Positions 1 to 11,447 of a DNA stretch of 64,000 nucleotides are shown here, piece after piece. The stretch lies in contig NC_016134.3 of the NCBI RefSeq assembly GCF_000005505.3, positions 10,832,624-10,896,623 on the forward strand. Direction: 5' to 3'. Every line of letters starts with the position of its first letter. Position 1 is the first letter of the stretch. The notes under the pieces are model-generated. The model saw nothing but the letters and a program-made list of their open reading frames with translations, had not been told where the DNA came from and did no database searches. This stretch comes from Brachypodium distachyon. Its lineage: Eukaryota; Streptophyta; Magnoliopsida; Poales; Poaceae. Both the position numbers and the translations under genes were made by a program.

Positions 1-959
1 CCACGAGATTGCCGGCCACCGGTATGCTCAATGCCGGGTGGTCAACCGCCGGCCTGCGAAGGCTGCTGCTGGTCACTGCAGGAGATGGTGGTGACATGTC
101 ACCGCGGGCTGTGACTCGCAGCATGCCGGTATATTCTTCTTCACGCCTGCCATGCATGGTGCCCGCCTTGGCGTATTCTTCATCAACCTGGCGTCGTGCT
201 AGACGTTGCCGCTCAGGTGGCCTTCCACACGGTGTCCATCGTCGAGACACCGCCATACACGGCGTCCACCATGGCACATCGCAGTCTACACCGCCACCGA
301 TATCTACTCTGACAGTCATCCTCGACATTGTCCAAGAACCGACGAGGCAAAGCTATACTCCACCGACTAGTCCTTCTTCGATGAGGTAACCCATTACTTG
401 CTTGCACCGATGAGGTGCTAGCAAGTCATCCCGTCCGACATCGGTAGGGCGGACATCACCAGGCCCGGCACCGACAAGGCGAAGGCCACCTACCTGTCTA
501 AGCCGACGAGGCTATAGATACTTTCATCATCGGACATGACAAACCGCAGCGCTATGGCTCAGCATCGCCGGAGTGATGGGCGAACTACTCCACCACTCGC
601 CTTCACCTCTGCACCACTATCGTCTACACCAAGCACATCAAGAAGAAGAGAGACTCGAAGATGGCGACCATTGCAGCAGCTTAATCGGAGGTGTCTCGCA
701 GCTCGAGCTGTGGGAGTAATTAAGCGGGAGCTTTACGAGGCCCCGTGAACCAAGACACCACAATCGCCCATGTCATATTGGCCACACTTGCAGGCCACGG
801 AGAGCACTCCATTATGGGAAATTGTAATTTTGTTTCTCAAATTGAGATTAAGAAAATGCATCCCTATGTTTTATTTGTGTATTTAGGTACACTGGCACAC
901 GTCCGCGTTTATCTTCCACCGGCGCATGAGAGATACTTTTTAAGTATTTTTCGTGTCAA
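1..959. other. Unassigned internal segment of the left gypsy element
   Basis: This stretch lies where upstream exons of the antisense ORF should be, but I cannot recognise protein similarity in any frame. It is GC-rich on the left (1-750) and becomes AT-rich near 780-960. The short ORFs here have no family features. It may contain introns and decayed exons of the antisense gene or a nested fragment of another repeat. Confidence 0.4.
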
Positions 960-962
960 ACA

Positions 963-1628
963 ACTACCTTTGCCCTGAGTGAGTTGGCTTCGGAGAGGGC
1001 GTGGCGGGAGGCCGTCGAGACTGAGCTTTCTCGGGTGTCGGCGGAGCATGCAGCCATGGAGGCGAGGGCTCACCTTGCCGAGGAAGGCCAGAAGGATGCG
1101 ATCGTGAAGACCCGTCGTGCCGAGGAGGACTTGGTGGTGGCCAACCTCAACGTGGAGCACGCTCGAGCGGAGGTTGCCTCCCGCAAGGCGGAGTCGGAGG
1201 ACGCCGGGTTCGGACCGGTGTTTGCCCCTCGTGCTCGCGCCCCCTCGGACAGCCGTCCGGAGGTGGTCTCGCTCCTGCTTGCTCAGGCTTTGGAGATTTG
1301 AGAGATGATACTCTGTTTGAAGGGCTCCCCTCAGCCAGATCTTCCCCCGTGTCGTACGACGGATGAGGCGAGTAGGGTGCTCACTTCACAGGTGGAGCTC
1401 CTTGAGCCCGCCATGAAGAGGTGCCTGCTGAGTACGGGTGCTCGACTTGTTTCGTTGGCAGTCGCGGCTGTCCTGGACGGCGATGCCGGGACGAGTGGAC
1501 TTGAGGGTGAGATGACTCACGGGGCGAAGAAGTTTCTGGCGGACCAGGGAGCTCCTCTTCGTGCTTTGGTTCGACGCTTCGTGCGTTGCCTTGAGCCTGC
1601 TCTTCAGGAGAGCGACGGTGGGGCTTGA
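963..1628 (+). pseudogene. C-terminal part of antisense ORF of left gypsy element
   Basis: An open plus-strand frame, antisense to the element's gag-pol. The first part is rich in Ala, Glu and Arg with heptad-like spacing (SERAWREAVETELSRVSAEH and following), as expected for a coiled coil. A TGA at 1,299-1,301 interrupts the frame, which then continues to a TGA after the acidic tail QESDGGA near 1,628. The position (between pol and the 3' LTR), orientation and coiled-coil character parallel the last exons of the antisense gene at 46.1-49.9 kb in the other gypsy element. I therefore read it as the 3' end of the Tat-type antisense ORF. The function of these ORFs is unknown. The upstream boundary is uncertain because the frame runs open into a probable intron. 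Confidence 0.6.
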
Positions 1629-2783
1629 GTCTTGTTGCCTTTTGAGGCGACAAGGTACCCCGGCTTCTTACTTATGCGATGTTGCATATCCATTCATGAC
1701 TTGCATGTTCTAGGCTTAGACATAGCGGTTGTAAGGCAGCTTTTTTGATGTGTTTCATGCTTTGCTATGTAGTCAACATTGTCGGAAATGTCAACTTAGC
1801 TCGGCATGTATTTTCTCATGTTTTCACCATGTAGTCAACATTATCGAAAATGTTAACTTGGCTCAACATGTGTTCTTTCGAGTATTATATTTCCTTCTTG
1901 CCGAAGTACTATACTTCCTCAGTTTATACAGCTCGCGATGGTTCGCTATGATCATGCTTTTGCGTAATCAATTGCTGTCGCCGTTGGGATACGACTTGGC
2001 TTCGGTGCCTTAGGCCATGCTTACGAGCCATGGATCCTAGTACCCTTGTGGGGGTTGCTATCGATACGCCGGTAGTGATCCAAACGTCTCGACCTGCTGT
2101 TCGGGGAAATTCATGCGGAATTTCTCCTCTTCGGACTTCAGGAAGTTATGCTTTCCTGCGATTATTATGGAGCCTTAATTCGGTTACTCATGCAGGCCCG
2201 TGCACGACGTCTCGCACGCGGGTAGCACGGTTCTCCGAGGTAAGTAAGCTCATGCATAACTCGCTTATTTGTGGTTCTCCTTAAATGCATTTTAAGGAGC
2301 TTCCGGCCCTCAGGGGACTTGGTTCTACTTGACGGATGGCCTCGAGGCACGCTAGGATCCACCAAGGAACGGGTCGCTGGTGGCGACTTATGTCCGAAAA
2401 CATTTTTAGGTGATGCCTGGGCCAGCGTAGGCCTTTCGGCGTCCCTTGGTGAGCGGCACTAGGGCAGCGACTCGGTTTTGGGGATTGCCCTTTCGCGACA
2501 TTGCCGTTCGACGAGGTTCCCTTTACGACGGTGGGTCGTATGAGTGTCTCGTGTCACTCTTATCAAGGACTTGTTTTTATTGATCCCTCGCTTGCGTGTC
2601 TTAAGGTATGGCTCGACGAGTACTTACAAGCCTTATGTAGACGTGGCCTCGTTGGCGCTTACGATGCCCCAAAGTTTCGTAGGGAAGTGGCCGGTTGGGC
2701 GCTGATAGTCTTCTTTCGGGAGCAGCGAGGGTCGTCCTTGAGGTTTCTCCTTAGGCGTAGAAACGCCGAAGTTAGTCGCCTTT
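1629..2783. other. Spacer between antisense ORF and pol of left gypsy element
   Basis: About 1.15 kb without a convincing coding frame. It separates the convergent ends of the antisense ORF (plus) and pol (minus), where transcripts of both would terminate. Near-repeats occur at 1,760-1,870, where the phrase TAGTCAACATT recurs with related flanks, suggesting a small local duplication. Confidence 0.5.
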
Positions 2784-4147
2784 CTAGGCATGGACGAGGT
2801 TTTTGCCTTCAATGTTCTCGAGGTGGTATGCACCATTGCCCAATACCGCGGCGACGCGGTATGGTCCTTCCCATTTAGGGTCGAGCTTGCGTTGGAGTTT
2901 TGGGTCGACGTTCTTTTTTAGCACGAGGCCTCCTTGGGAGAAAGCTCGTTCCCACACCCTCGTGTTGTAGAAGCGTGCGGCGCTCTGCTCGTAGATGGCG
3001 TGCCTCATGAGGGCTTTGTCACGAGCTTCTTCCACAAGATCGACGGCCGTCCTGTGATGCTCTTCATTTTCGATGAAGGCGAGTGGAGTAGCTTCTTGGA
3101 GTCTTTCAACCCGAGGTGAGCGGAACTCTACCTCGGCGGGAAGAACTGCTTCGGCGCCATACACCAAAGAGAATGGTGTTCGGCCTGTGGAACGGCTTAC
3201 GGAGGTGCGTATGCCCCAAACCACGTTGGCGAGTTCGTCCCCCCATGCTCCTCTTGCCTTGCTGGCCGTGTGTTCTACCCTTCGGCGGAGTCCTTGGAAG
3301 ATTAGTCCATTGGCTCTTTCGCATGCGCCATTGCTCTTAGGGTAGGCCACGGATGCGAAGTGCAGCTTGATCTCGAGGCATTCACAGAATTTGATGAATT
3401 CTGCACAGTCGAACTGTTTGCCGTTGTCCACGGTTAGCTCTCGTGGGAAACCATATCGACATATGATGTTTCCCAGAAAAAATTCTGGATGGCCTGTGAC
3501 GTGATCTTGCCGAGTGGCGCAGCTTCTATCCATTTGGAGAAGTAATCAATCGTCACCACGAGATATTTGCAGCCCCCGATGCATGCGGGAAAAGGCCCGA
3601 GAAGGTCCATTCCCCAGCGTGCAAATGGACAAGTTATTGGGATATTCTTTAGGGTCGTCACTGGCGCGTGGATTGACTTAACCATTTTTTGGCAAGCTTC
3701 GCATCTTCTCAATATTGTGATTGCGTCTTGCACCATGATGGGCCAATAGAATCCCTGTCGTAAAGCCTTCGACGCGGTGGCTCTTGGCGCAAGATGATGG
3801 TCGCACACTCCGGAGTGGATCTCCTGGAGGAGCTCAGCCCCCTTGTCGGGGGTTATGCACTTGAGTAGCGCGGCCGCACCCTTCTTGTAAAGGGTGCAGT
3901 CGAGGAGGACATAATTTTTTTCTTTTGCAAGCAAAGTTTTAGCGCTTGGGCCTTCCGCCTCCTCATCCACCTCTCCTTTCAAGGCGCAGATAATTGGCGT
4001 CATCCAAGAGGGTGAATTGTCGATGACCATGCAGGTCTTCAAAGTTTTGTCAGAGTCATCCGCTTCTTCTCCTATGGATGGGGCATGGATCACCTCGAAG
4101 AATGCGCCGAGTGGCAGAGGTTCCTTTGAACCGGCCGTTCGGGCCAA
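2784..4147 (-). pseudogene. Integrase of left gypsy element (frameshifted)
   Basis: Two overlapping minus-strand frames (3,434-4,147 and 2,784-3,533) together cover a retroviral-type integrase. The N-terminal zinc-binding HHCC pattern is visible (HSGVCDHH, then CEACQK). The catalytic core follows with the first Asp in GMDLLGPF, the second Asp in TVDNGKQF and the Glu in ACERANG. The C-terminal part contains a basic linker and a KWEGPYRV-type motif seen in plant gypsy integrases. A frameshift near 3,470-3,480 separates the first catalytic Asp from the other two, so no active protein could be made. The frame upstream is continuous with RNase H through an in-frame TGA at 4,184. Confidence 0.88.
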
Positions 4148-4183
4148 TCTATCAGCGAGGTGATTTTCTCCTCGTGGGATGCG

Positions 4184-5805
4184 TCACGCCTCCATTCCCA
4201 GGAAGTACCGTTCCATCTTGCGAACTTCTTCAATATACTTCTTCATCCTTTCATCAAGGCATTCATATGACTTGTCCATTTGGTTTATCACCAGCTGGGA
4301 GTCACCTTGGAGGAGAAGGCGTCGAACACCCATGGCCTTAGCCAACCAAAGTCCGAGAAGGAGTGCTTCGTACTCCGCCATGTTGTTGGTTGCGTTGAAG
4401 TCGAGGTGGGCGGCGTACTCCAAGGTTTTCCCTTCGGGGTTGATGAGTACGACTCCAGCCCCAACACCGTTGAGGCGCTTGGAGCCATCGAACCTCATTA
4501 TCCAATGTGGTTCGGGGGGCCCTGTCTTGGGCGACGTCTCTTCGGGCGGGGCTAGCGGTGCATGCCACTCGGCCACGAAGTCGGCGAGGACCTGGGATTT
4601 TATAGCCGTCCTCGCGGTGAGCTCCAGCGAGAAGGGGGCCAGTCCCGTTGCCCATTTGGCGATTCTCCCGGTGGCCTCCTTGTTGTCGAAGACTTCTTTG
4701 AGCAGGAACACCATCGGCACCATGATGGTGTGGCCCATGAAGTAATGACGGAGCTTTCGAGAGGCCATGAGGAGGGCGTACGCGATCTTTTTGATCTGGG
4801 TGTATTGACCCTTTGCTCCTCCCAAAGCTTCGCTCACGTAGTACATCGGAAGTTGCGACCCATCTTCTTCCTTCACGAGGGCTGCACTCACGGCGACCGG
4901 AGTCGCGGCGAGGTACAGGAGTAAAGGTTCTTCCTGCTTCAGGCTCGTGAGGAGTGGAGGAGTCGACAAATAGGTTTTGAGTTCCTCGAAGGCCCTTTGA
5001 GCTTCATCGGTCCACTCAAAGTTGTTAAGGCCCTTCAGGACTTTGAAAAAAGGGAGACCCTTCTCGGCTGATCGGGCGACGAATCGTCCTAATGCCGCCA
5101 TCCTCCCTACTAGGTGCTGCACTTCTTTGACGGAGCGAGGAGGCTCCATCTCCAGGATGGCCTGGATTTTTTCCGGGTTGGCCTCAATGCCCCGTTGGGA
5201 GACGAGGAAACCCAAGAGTTTTCCTCCTCGAACTCCAAACGCGCACTTCTCGGGATTGAGCTTCACGCCATATTTGCGGAGGTTGTTGAAGGTTTCTTGC
5301 AAGTCTTCGGGATGGATATTCGCCACTTAAATTTTGATGACGGCGTCATCAACGTCGACTTTCTCCCCAATTGCTCTTTGAGGATGAGGCTGACGAGGCG
5401 TTGGAATGTCGCACCGGCGTTCCTCAAACCAAAAGGCATTCTGCGATAGCAGAAAGTGCCAATGGGAGTGATGCAGCTGGTCTTCTCCTCGTCTTCCTTG
5501 GCCATGTGGACTTGGTGATACCCCGAATAGGCATCCAAGAAGCTCAACCTCTCGCATCCCACCATGGAGTCGACTAGCTGGTCGATCCGCGGGAGAGGGT
5601 AGTCGTCCTTGCGACACGCCTTGTTCAAGTCAGTGAAGTCGACACACATCCGCCACTTGTCGTTGGTTTTCTTCACGAAGACCGGATTGGCCAACCACTC
5701 GGGGTGCCAAACTACTCGGATGAGTCCAGCCTCGGAGAGCTTCGCAATTTCTTGCTTGATGACCTCGCTTCGCTCCGTGGAGAGTTTCCGGAGTTTTTGC
5801 TTCAC
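4184..5805 (-). pseudogene. Reverse transcriptase and RNase H of left gypsy element
   Basis: The RT palm and fingers are in 5,263-5,805: WRMCVDFTDLNKAC, LSFLDAYSGYHQ and RMPFGLRNAGATFQR are standard gypsy RT motifs. RT thumb, connection and RNase H continue in 4,184-5,326, with LGFLVSQRGIEANPEK, a WTDEAQRAFEELK segment, and RNase H motifs FDGSKRLNG, NNMAEYEALL and LQGDSQLVINQ. A frameshift around 5,330-5,360 falls on the catalytic YVDD box. The residual sequence reads VDVDDAVIKI in a third frame, so the active-site Tyr is gone. Another frameshift near 5,815-5,826 separates RT from protease. The last codons run into a TGA at 4,184-4,186. Confidence 0.88.
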
Positions 5806-5815
5806 GGGCGTCTTG

Positions 5816-8000
5816 TCAGGAGGCGAGTTGATGTTCCATGATGTCGCGTGAGACTCCTCCCATGTCGGAGGGAGACCAGGCGAAAAGGTCGGAGTTCTCC
5901 CGGAGTAGGTCGATGAGCTTCTTCTCGAGTTCGATCGAGAGGTCGGCCCCGATCTTCACGACGCGCGTGGAGTCATTGCCGGAGATGTGTGTCTCCTTAA
6001 GCTCTCCCTCAGGAAGGGGCTTAGGGACGTGGCGTTCCGGGTGATCGGTCTTGGACTCCCCTGTGCCTGAGAGCATGTGGACACTTTTGGATGCTTCTCC
6101 CTTCTCGGCGCACTTAATCTCGTGGCGATATAGCGTCTTCCTATCGGAGGATTGCTCACCACGGACCGTGATTACGCCTTTCGGGCCCAGGATCTTCATG
6201 CATAGGAAGTTGTGGTGGACGGCAGCGCAGAGGCGGTTCAAGGTCGTTCTGCCAAGGATGGCGTTGAAGGAGGCCTCCATGTCCACCACATCGAAACGCA
6301 TGAGCTCGGTCCGGTGATTAGTGGCATCTCTGAAGGTCGTGAGGAGCTCAATTTGGCCGAGCGGCTAGATGGACTTGCCTGGGATGAAGCCGGTTAGGGG
6401 GTAAAGCGACGGTTGCAAGGAACCGTTCTTGTACCCTCCTTGTGGCTCCATCATCTTCTTTAGCGTGCTCAGGTACAAGATGTCGGCGGAGCTTCCGCCA
6501 TCCACAAGTATTTTCTTGAGCTCGCAATTTGAGACGATGGCCGTCACGAAGAGGGCGTCGTCGTGTGGGAAGCGTATTCTCTTAGCATCTTCTTCGGTGA
6601 AGGAAATGGTTACACTCCCCCACTTGGGTGGTGGTGTTGGGGTGAAGGTTCTAATGACGTTAACTTCGCCCGCGTACTCCTTGCGTTGCCTCTTTGACCC
6701 TCGGCCTGTGGCGGAGCCCCCGAGTATCACCCCGACATGGTGAGCGGGTTCTTGAAACGGGAAGTTCTCTTTCTTGGGCGCAGGGTCGGCAAGGAGGACG
6801 TTGGTGGGGCGCGAAGCCTCGGGCTCCTTCTCATCCCTACGTCGGGCTTGCATTCGTGCTTGGAACTCTTCACGAGCTGCGATGAGTGTATCAGACTCTT
6901 CGGTGCTATGGCTCGCCGAGTTGTGGATAAGGCATCTTCCGGCACCTCCCTTGGCGGTGCGAGGAGGCTTCTTGGGCTGCCAAGTCTTTTGGGACGAGGT
7001 TTGCCCTTCGACAGCGAAGATCTTTCGGGTTTGATCGCCGGGCGCCTTTTTCCCCCGCCTCCTCTTCCTCTTGGAAGATGGTACGGATGCCTGGGGCGGA
7101 TCTGATGAGGGAGTCCCTTCGGGCGTGCCGCGTGGCGTGTCCTTCTTGGTGATGTCTTCATCTTTGCCCCAAGCATATTCTTGCAAGATTCGATAGAGCT
7201 CCTCGGTCGTCTTTGGAGGGTTGCGACTTACAGCGCGATTCACTTCTCCTTGGTGAAGGCCTTGCATGCAAGCGTCGATCACGATCGTTGACGGCGGGTT
7301 GGCGATTTGGCTTGAAGCTCGTTTCCGTGTACGCTGGGATCTCGTTCTCCGCGGGGCACATCTTGAAGCCGAGCTTGGTTGCCACCTTGTTCGGCCCTGG
7401 CGGGGGGAGCAAGGGGCGCTTGCGGGGCGCTTGCAAAGCGAGGTTGGTTCGGAGCGTGTGCGACTTGGAGAGTGCCATGCGGCGGAAGTCCCCAATATGG
7501 GTGGTACCAAGGAGCTCCATGGGCGATCGCGGCGAGCGCTAATGGAGGTAGTCCCGGGTTGAGGGGTCGTAAGCCGGGACTCCTTGGTTTTCCGGCGCGG
7601 ATCTTCCTGATGCCACATTGTTTCCCCTTGTAGGTTCCGAGGGCAAGGTTACCACCGGTTGCAAGGGAGCTGGCGCAAAGCCCATCGAACGAGGCATACC
7701 GAGTTCTGCGTCCCTTGCGGGGGCGGTAATCGCAAGTAGCTCGCCAATCCTTGCCACCACGTTGGTGAGGACCGAAGGACCGCCTACGACGGCTCCGAGT
7801 GCTTCGGCTCCTTCGGGGACGGCCAGGAGCGGGGGTGCGGCCACGACTTCCGTCGTAGCGCCCATGCTTGCGGCGACGTCCGGATTGGTGAGAATTTCTC
7901 CTTCCTCGGGAGTCCCTGAGGCGTTTGCTTTCTTCGTTTGTAACCGTGTAGATTTCGCGGGAAGTTGGGCACCCGATCCAGTAGGCTTCGTCGGTGCCAT
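5816..8000 (-). pseudogene. Gag and aspartic protease of left gypsy element
   Basis: The likely start is the ATG whose complement is at 7,998-8,000, about 25 bp downstream of the primer-binding site. The first frame (to 7,539) is a low-complexity Ala/Pro-rich N-terminus, MAPTKPTGSGAQ. The frame 6,365-7,618 then carries the rest of gag with a strongly basic block (SSKRKRRRGKKA) and ends with the protease active-site motif ILVDGGSSADILY. A TAG at about 6,365 interrupts the frame, but protease C-terminal sequence (RTTLNRLCAAVHHN) continues in the same frame down to 5,816. A gag frameshift around 7,540-7,620 and the stop make it non-functional. It sits in the standard gag-PR position upstream of RT. 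Confidence 0.8.
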
Positions 8001-8023
8001 CAAATCTTCAATTGCGGCGAGGG

Positions 8024-8042
8024 TTCCCCACGGTCGGCGCCA
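8024..8042 (-). other. Primer-binding site of left gypsy element
   Basis: On the minus strand this reads TGGCGCCGACCGTGGGGAA and begins 1 nt inside the LTR end. The right gypsy element has a near-identical TGGCGCC-ACCGTGGGG at its matching position, which supports a tRNA-primed start of minus-strand synthesis. I do not assign the tRNA. Confidence 0.8.
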
Positions 8043-8043
8043 C

Positions 8044-8853
8044 TGTTGTTGTTCTAGAAAACAACAGGAGTACGAGGTGCCAATGCTCGATGGCTCAAGT
8101 GCGAGAATAGTATGTAGGGTGTGTACGCCGGCCTTATAGCGAAGGTCGCCGTACACTTGGACAAGTTTGACACGTCGATATTTTTTGAATAGGTTCGATC
8201 GACCCTGCGGGCACGACTTAGTCCTATGTTAGGAGAGGCTTCGAGGGGGTCATTAGCCGGGTGTTTGGCCCGAACTCGTCTTCCCAAATCACTTATGGCG
8301 AGAGATCTCTAGGGGCCGCCTCGGACTTGGGCCGAACTTGTCTTCCCAAGTAGCGAGGTTGGGATACCCTCGAGACTCTAACCCGATCCCTCTACTTCGA
8401 GTCGAGGTCGTACTAGACGGCCCGGAACCTCGAAACTAGGCTTCCCAAGTCGCGTCTCCGAGGTCGAGTCGAGACTAAGCTCGACCCAAGCACTCGAGAG
8501 CGGGCTCCTTAGGTTGCTGTAGCCCTCTTCCCTTTGATCTTATTCCAATGGAGAGTGAACGATACATGCCCCCATGGGGGGGTATTTATAGCCTAGGGGT
8601 TCATGACAAAAAACCATGGCTACCCTTGAGGGAGAGGGAAAGTGAAGGCAAAGTGGTAAACTCCTTCCTACATCTTTTCTTGGCCCCTACTCAAGCTCCC
8701 TTCTGCTTTGACCATGGCATGACATGCTTGACTTGTTGACTCCTTTGATCGGCGCCTAGTTGGCAATTTAACCGGTCTTTGGAATTTGTTGACTTGGTCG
8801 TCGCCACGTAGAATTATGGCCCGGTCATGTAAGCATTTTATTATATTACAACA
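8044..8853 (-). repeat. 5' LTR of left gypsy element
   Basis: On the minus strand the LTR begins TGTTGTAATATAAT and ends GAACAACAACA, giving the TGTTGT/ACAACA terminal inverted repeat. It is about 810 bp and directly abuts the primer-binding site. No second copy is in the window to measure divergence. A GAGATCTC/TCGAG-rich internal segment (8,280-8,480) contains several repeated phrases such as TTCCCAAGT. Confidence 0.8.
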
Positions 8854-11290
8854 TTATCCATTCCTGTGTGTCTTGTAATCAGTATTACCTGATCAAAATG
8901 ATCAATATTACAACAGTTTTTTAGGCAAAATGGTAGGCAAAATGCAACTATATATTTTTCGCTTTGAATCAGCAGGGTCGACATTGTGTACGCCTTCTGC
9001 TAATATCCAAGCACATGAAGTTAATTTCTTGGATATATAAAACACCGGCCACATATGCACACTCTTGAGCTGATGAGTGACTAGTTCAAATTAGACGTTT
9101 AATTAATTAATTAATCCTGACTTTAAGTAAGTGCACCGCCCAGGTCGATCGATAGCCCACACATGTAATATATAGGAATATATATAGGATCTTCCTGACG
9201 CTACCACCTCTGACCTGTATGTCTCTGGAGGAGGAAAACAAACCCTACCTCTTTTGGTCTCAATGGCCTACGAACTATACTAAAGAACAAACAACATCTT
9301 TGACTAGAGTTTATTAATTAAGATTGATAATGACATGTTTATAGGCGAAGCGTCCCCTTCATAACAATTGATCACCTATTTTCTCTGCTCATTCAAGTGG
9401 CCAAATTTTCTGCTCGTGATATAAATCGTATACACCCCCAAAAGGCAAAGAGTATATGAAATATGAAAGGCAGATTACGAAGCGTCGCCTTCATTACAAT
9501 TGATCGTCTATTTTCTCTGCTCATTCAAGTGGCCGACAATTTTCTGCTCGTGATTTAAATCGTCTACACCTTTGCTTGCCGAAAAAGGTAAAGAGCATAT
9601 GAAACTGAAAAGGACAACAGAGTTTACTCAAGCCAACGGACTGCAGGGAGAGGATCTCAATTCTTCCCTCAGATTAGACACTATCTTTTTTCTTTTTTGA
9701 AATTCGAGATGGCCCAAACAGTAATATGGCCCTGCAAAGTTGGGCCGGGCCACATGCGCAGAAATGTCAACACTTCGAACATTTTCAAATGCGTCAACTG
9801 CACGACAGTTTTGGATTTTTGACTTGTACGGAGTAGCGATTTATCGTTAATTTTTTTCTTCGTATGAGCCGATTCTGTGATTTGACAGCGTAAAATAACC
9901 GGTCACGATTGCCACACGACCACAGCGGATGCAGACTTTTCATGCTATATAAAATAAAACAAAGCATGTGATGCAGACGCTGCTCCACGTGCCAATACTT
10001 AACGTATGGAGTATTTCACATCTGAGAGAGACAAATCTTTGACGAGATAGCGACACCTAATCACAAATTAACATGAGGGTTAATTTTGTCGACCGAATTG
10101 TTGAATAAAATGACAGACTTACCACTTAGAGCAAGCCCAGCAGCTCTCTTGTCCTTTTTCATACCCATTTTAGGGAAGAAAATACAAAAACGGAGCTCCA
10201 GATCGGCTTCCTCCATTCAACCCCTCCTTTTCCCCCCTTCTCCCCTGCAGACCGGGGCGGTGGAGGCCTCCCCTATCCATGTCAGGGAACAACCGCTCGC
10301 TCCCTCCGCACCACCACGCGCGTTGGCAGGTACGTCCCCCGCACGTTTTTTTGGTTCGGATTGATACCAAATCGAGCTCGGGATTGGGATTGGAAGGTCG
10401 TCAAGGAGCCGCCGGGGAGCTGCGCGCTCGAGCTGCCGATGGGGACGAGATAACGAGGCCGGAGAAGGCGGCGCCAGCGGCGTAGACTGGGCCCTGGGGG
10501 CGGGCGTCAAAGAGGCGTCGGGGGCCTGCGCGGCCAGCCCGCCGCTCGTGTTGCAAGGAGGAGGGATTGGGAGGGGTGAGATGCTCGATTCCATTCATGG
10601 TTGCTTCTACTCATGCTTAGAAGTCTGGGCGTTGCTTCTGCTCGTGCTGAGAAAGAAGATGATGGGAGCTGTTGTTGCTCGTGAAATATTTAACTAAATT
10701 GCTCTCAATTCTAAGAGTTTATGATTATATTTTGCTCCAATTTAGCTAGTTGTGCAAGGAGTCGATGAAATTGCTGCTCGTGTCCTACTTGTGTTGAATA
10801 AATTTGTTGGTACTGTCATATGTCTATATCTCTGTCCTTTTGTTTTTGTCTGAGATTTTGGTAATGGAAAATCAAAGTTATAATGGTTAAAATAGAGAAT
10901 AAATGAGATATTTTAGGAAAACTGTTGGAGTTGGGCAATTTTGAGGAGAGAATATTTTAAGAAAAGTCTCTCTTTTTGAAATATATGGGAATTTTTTAAC
11001 AGGATTGTCGATCGGGTAAGCAAGAGACGTTCACCAAATAAAATCAAGTGGCGTACGGTTTTCCTACATTATCTTCCATATCGATAGGCCATAAAAGCAT
11101 CCCAAGACTCACTCATGTTACACGTGTGACAAGTAGGTACTCTGCCATTGCTCTCTCTGAAGAAAGAAACAGAACCAAATCAAGGTCCAGGGACGTGGAT
11201 CTGCCACTGCCATTGCTCTTGGGGAGCCCCCAGATTTTGATTGGAGTCTAGTCTACCCATTAATCTCGTACATTTCCCATCGCTAAATTT
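8854..11290. other. Intergenic region upstream of MHX
   Basis: No convincing gene. It is AT-rich to 10,080. From about 10,170 to 10,600 it becomes GC-rich with short open frames on both strands but no recognisable domain, which could be an untranslated first exon or captured fragment. An outward-facing pair of loosely similar phrases (GAGCAAGCCCAGCAG near 10,128 and the complement of CTGTTGGAGTTGGGC near 10,922) might mark a MITE-like element, but I cannot confirm it. The tandem duplication at 9,346-9,611 is listed separately. Confidence 0.5.
9346..9611. repeat. Two-copy tandem duplication, 132 bp period
   Basis: Copy one starts CGAAGCGTCCCCTTCAT at 9,346 and copy two CGAAGCGTCGCCTTCAT at 9,478. 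Both continue through TATTTTCTCTGCTCATTC and the phrase TTTTCTGCTCGTGAT. The copies differ by scattered substitutions and small indels. Confidence 0.85.
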
Positions 11291-11447
11291 TCATCAAAAA
11301 GGCTTTAGCTTATTTGTGGGAAGCGAGACTCCAAAATCCAAGCAGAAGAGGAAGAATCCAAGCAAGGGTGTCACGCGCACACGTCACCGCGTAGCGGGGC
11401 CCCACATCGCCGCCGCCGCCGCTACTGCCTCTTCTTCCTCCACCCAG

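Larger units (their letters stand above)
1..8853 (-). mobile_element. Ty3/gypsy LTR retrotransposon, Tat lineage, 3' part off-window
   Basis: A minus-strand retroelement read from right to left: LTR (8,044-8,853), primer-binding site, gag, protease, reverse transcriptase, RNase H, integrase, a non-coding spacer, then a plus-strand (antisense) ORF. The order PR-RT-RH-IN is diagnostic of Ty3/gypsy. The protease motif DGGSSADILY, the RNase H style and the presence of an antisense ORF after pol match the Tat/Retand group of plant elements. The coding region has several stops and frameshifts, so this copy is dead. No second LTR is visible before position 1. If it resembles the 13.4 kb element at 38-51 kb, about 4-5 kb lies outside the window. 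The 5 bp after the LTR (TTATC) is the candidate target duplication, but its partner cannot be seen. Confidence 0.9.

Noticed and set aside
8854..8858. TTATC as target duplication of the left gypsy
   Set aside because: The other end of the element is outside the window, so it cannot be verified.
10086..10600. Short frames on both strands in a GC-rich patch upstream of MHX
   Set aside because: No recognisable domain, no matching splice structure, and mutually overlapping frames.
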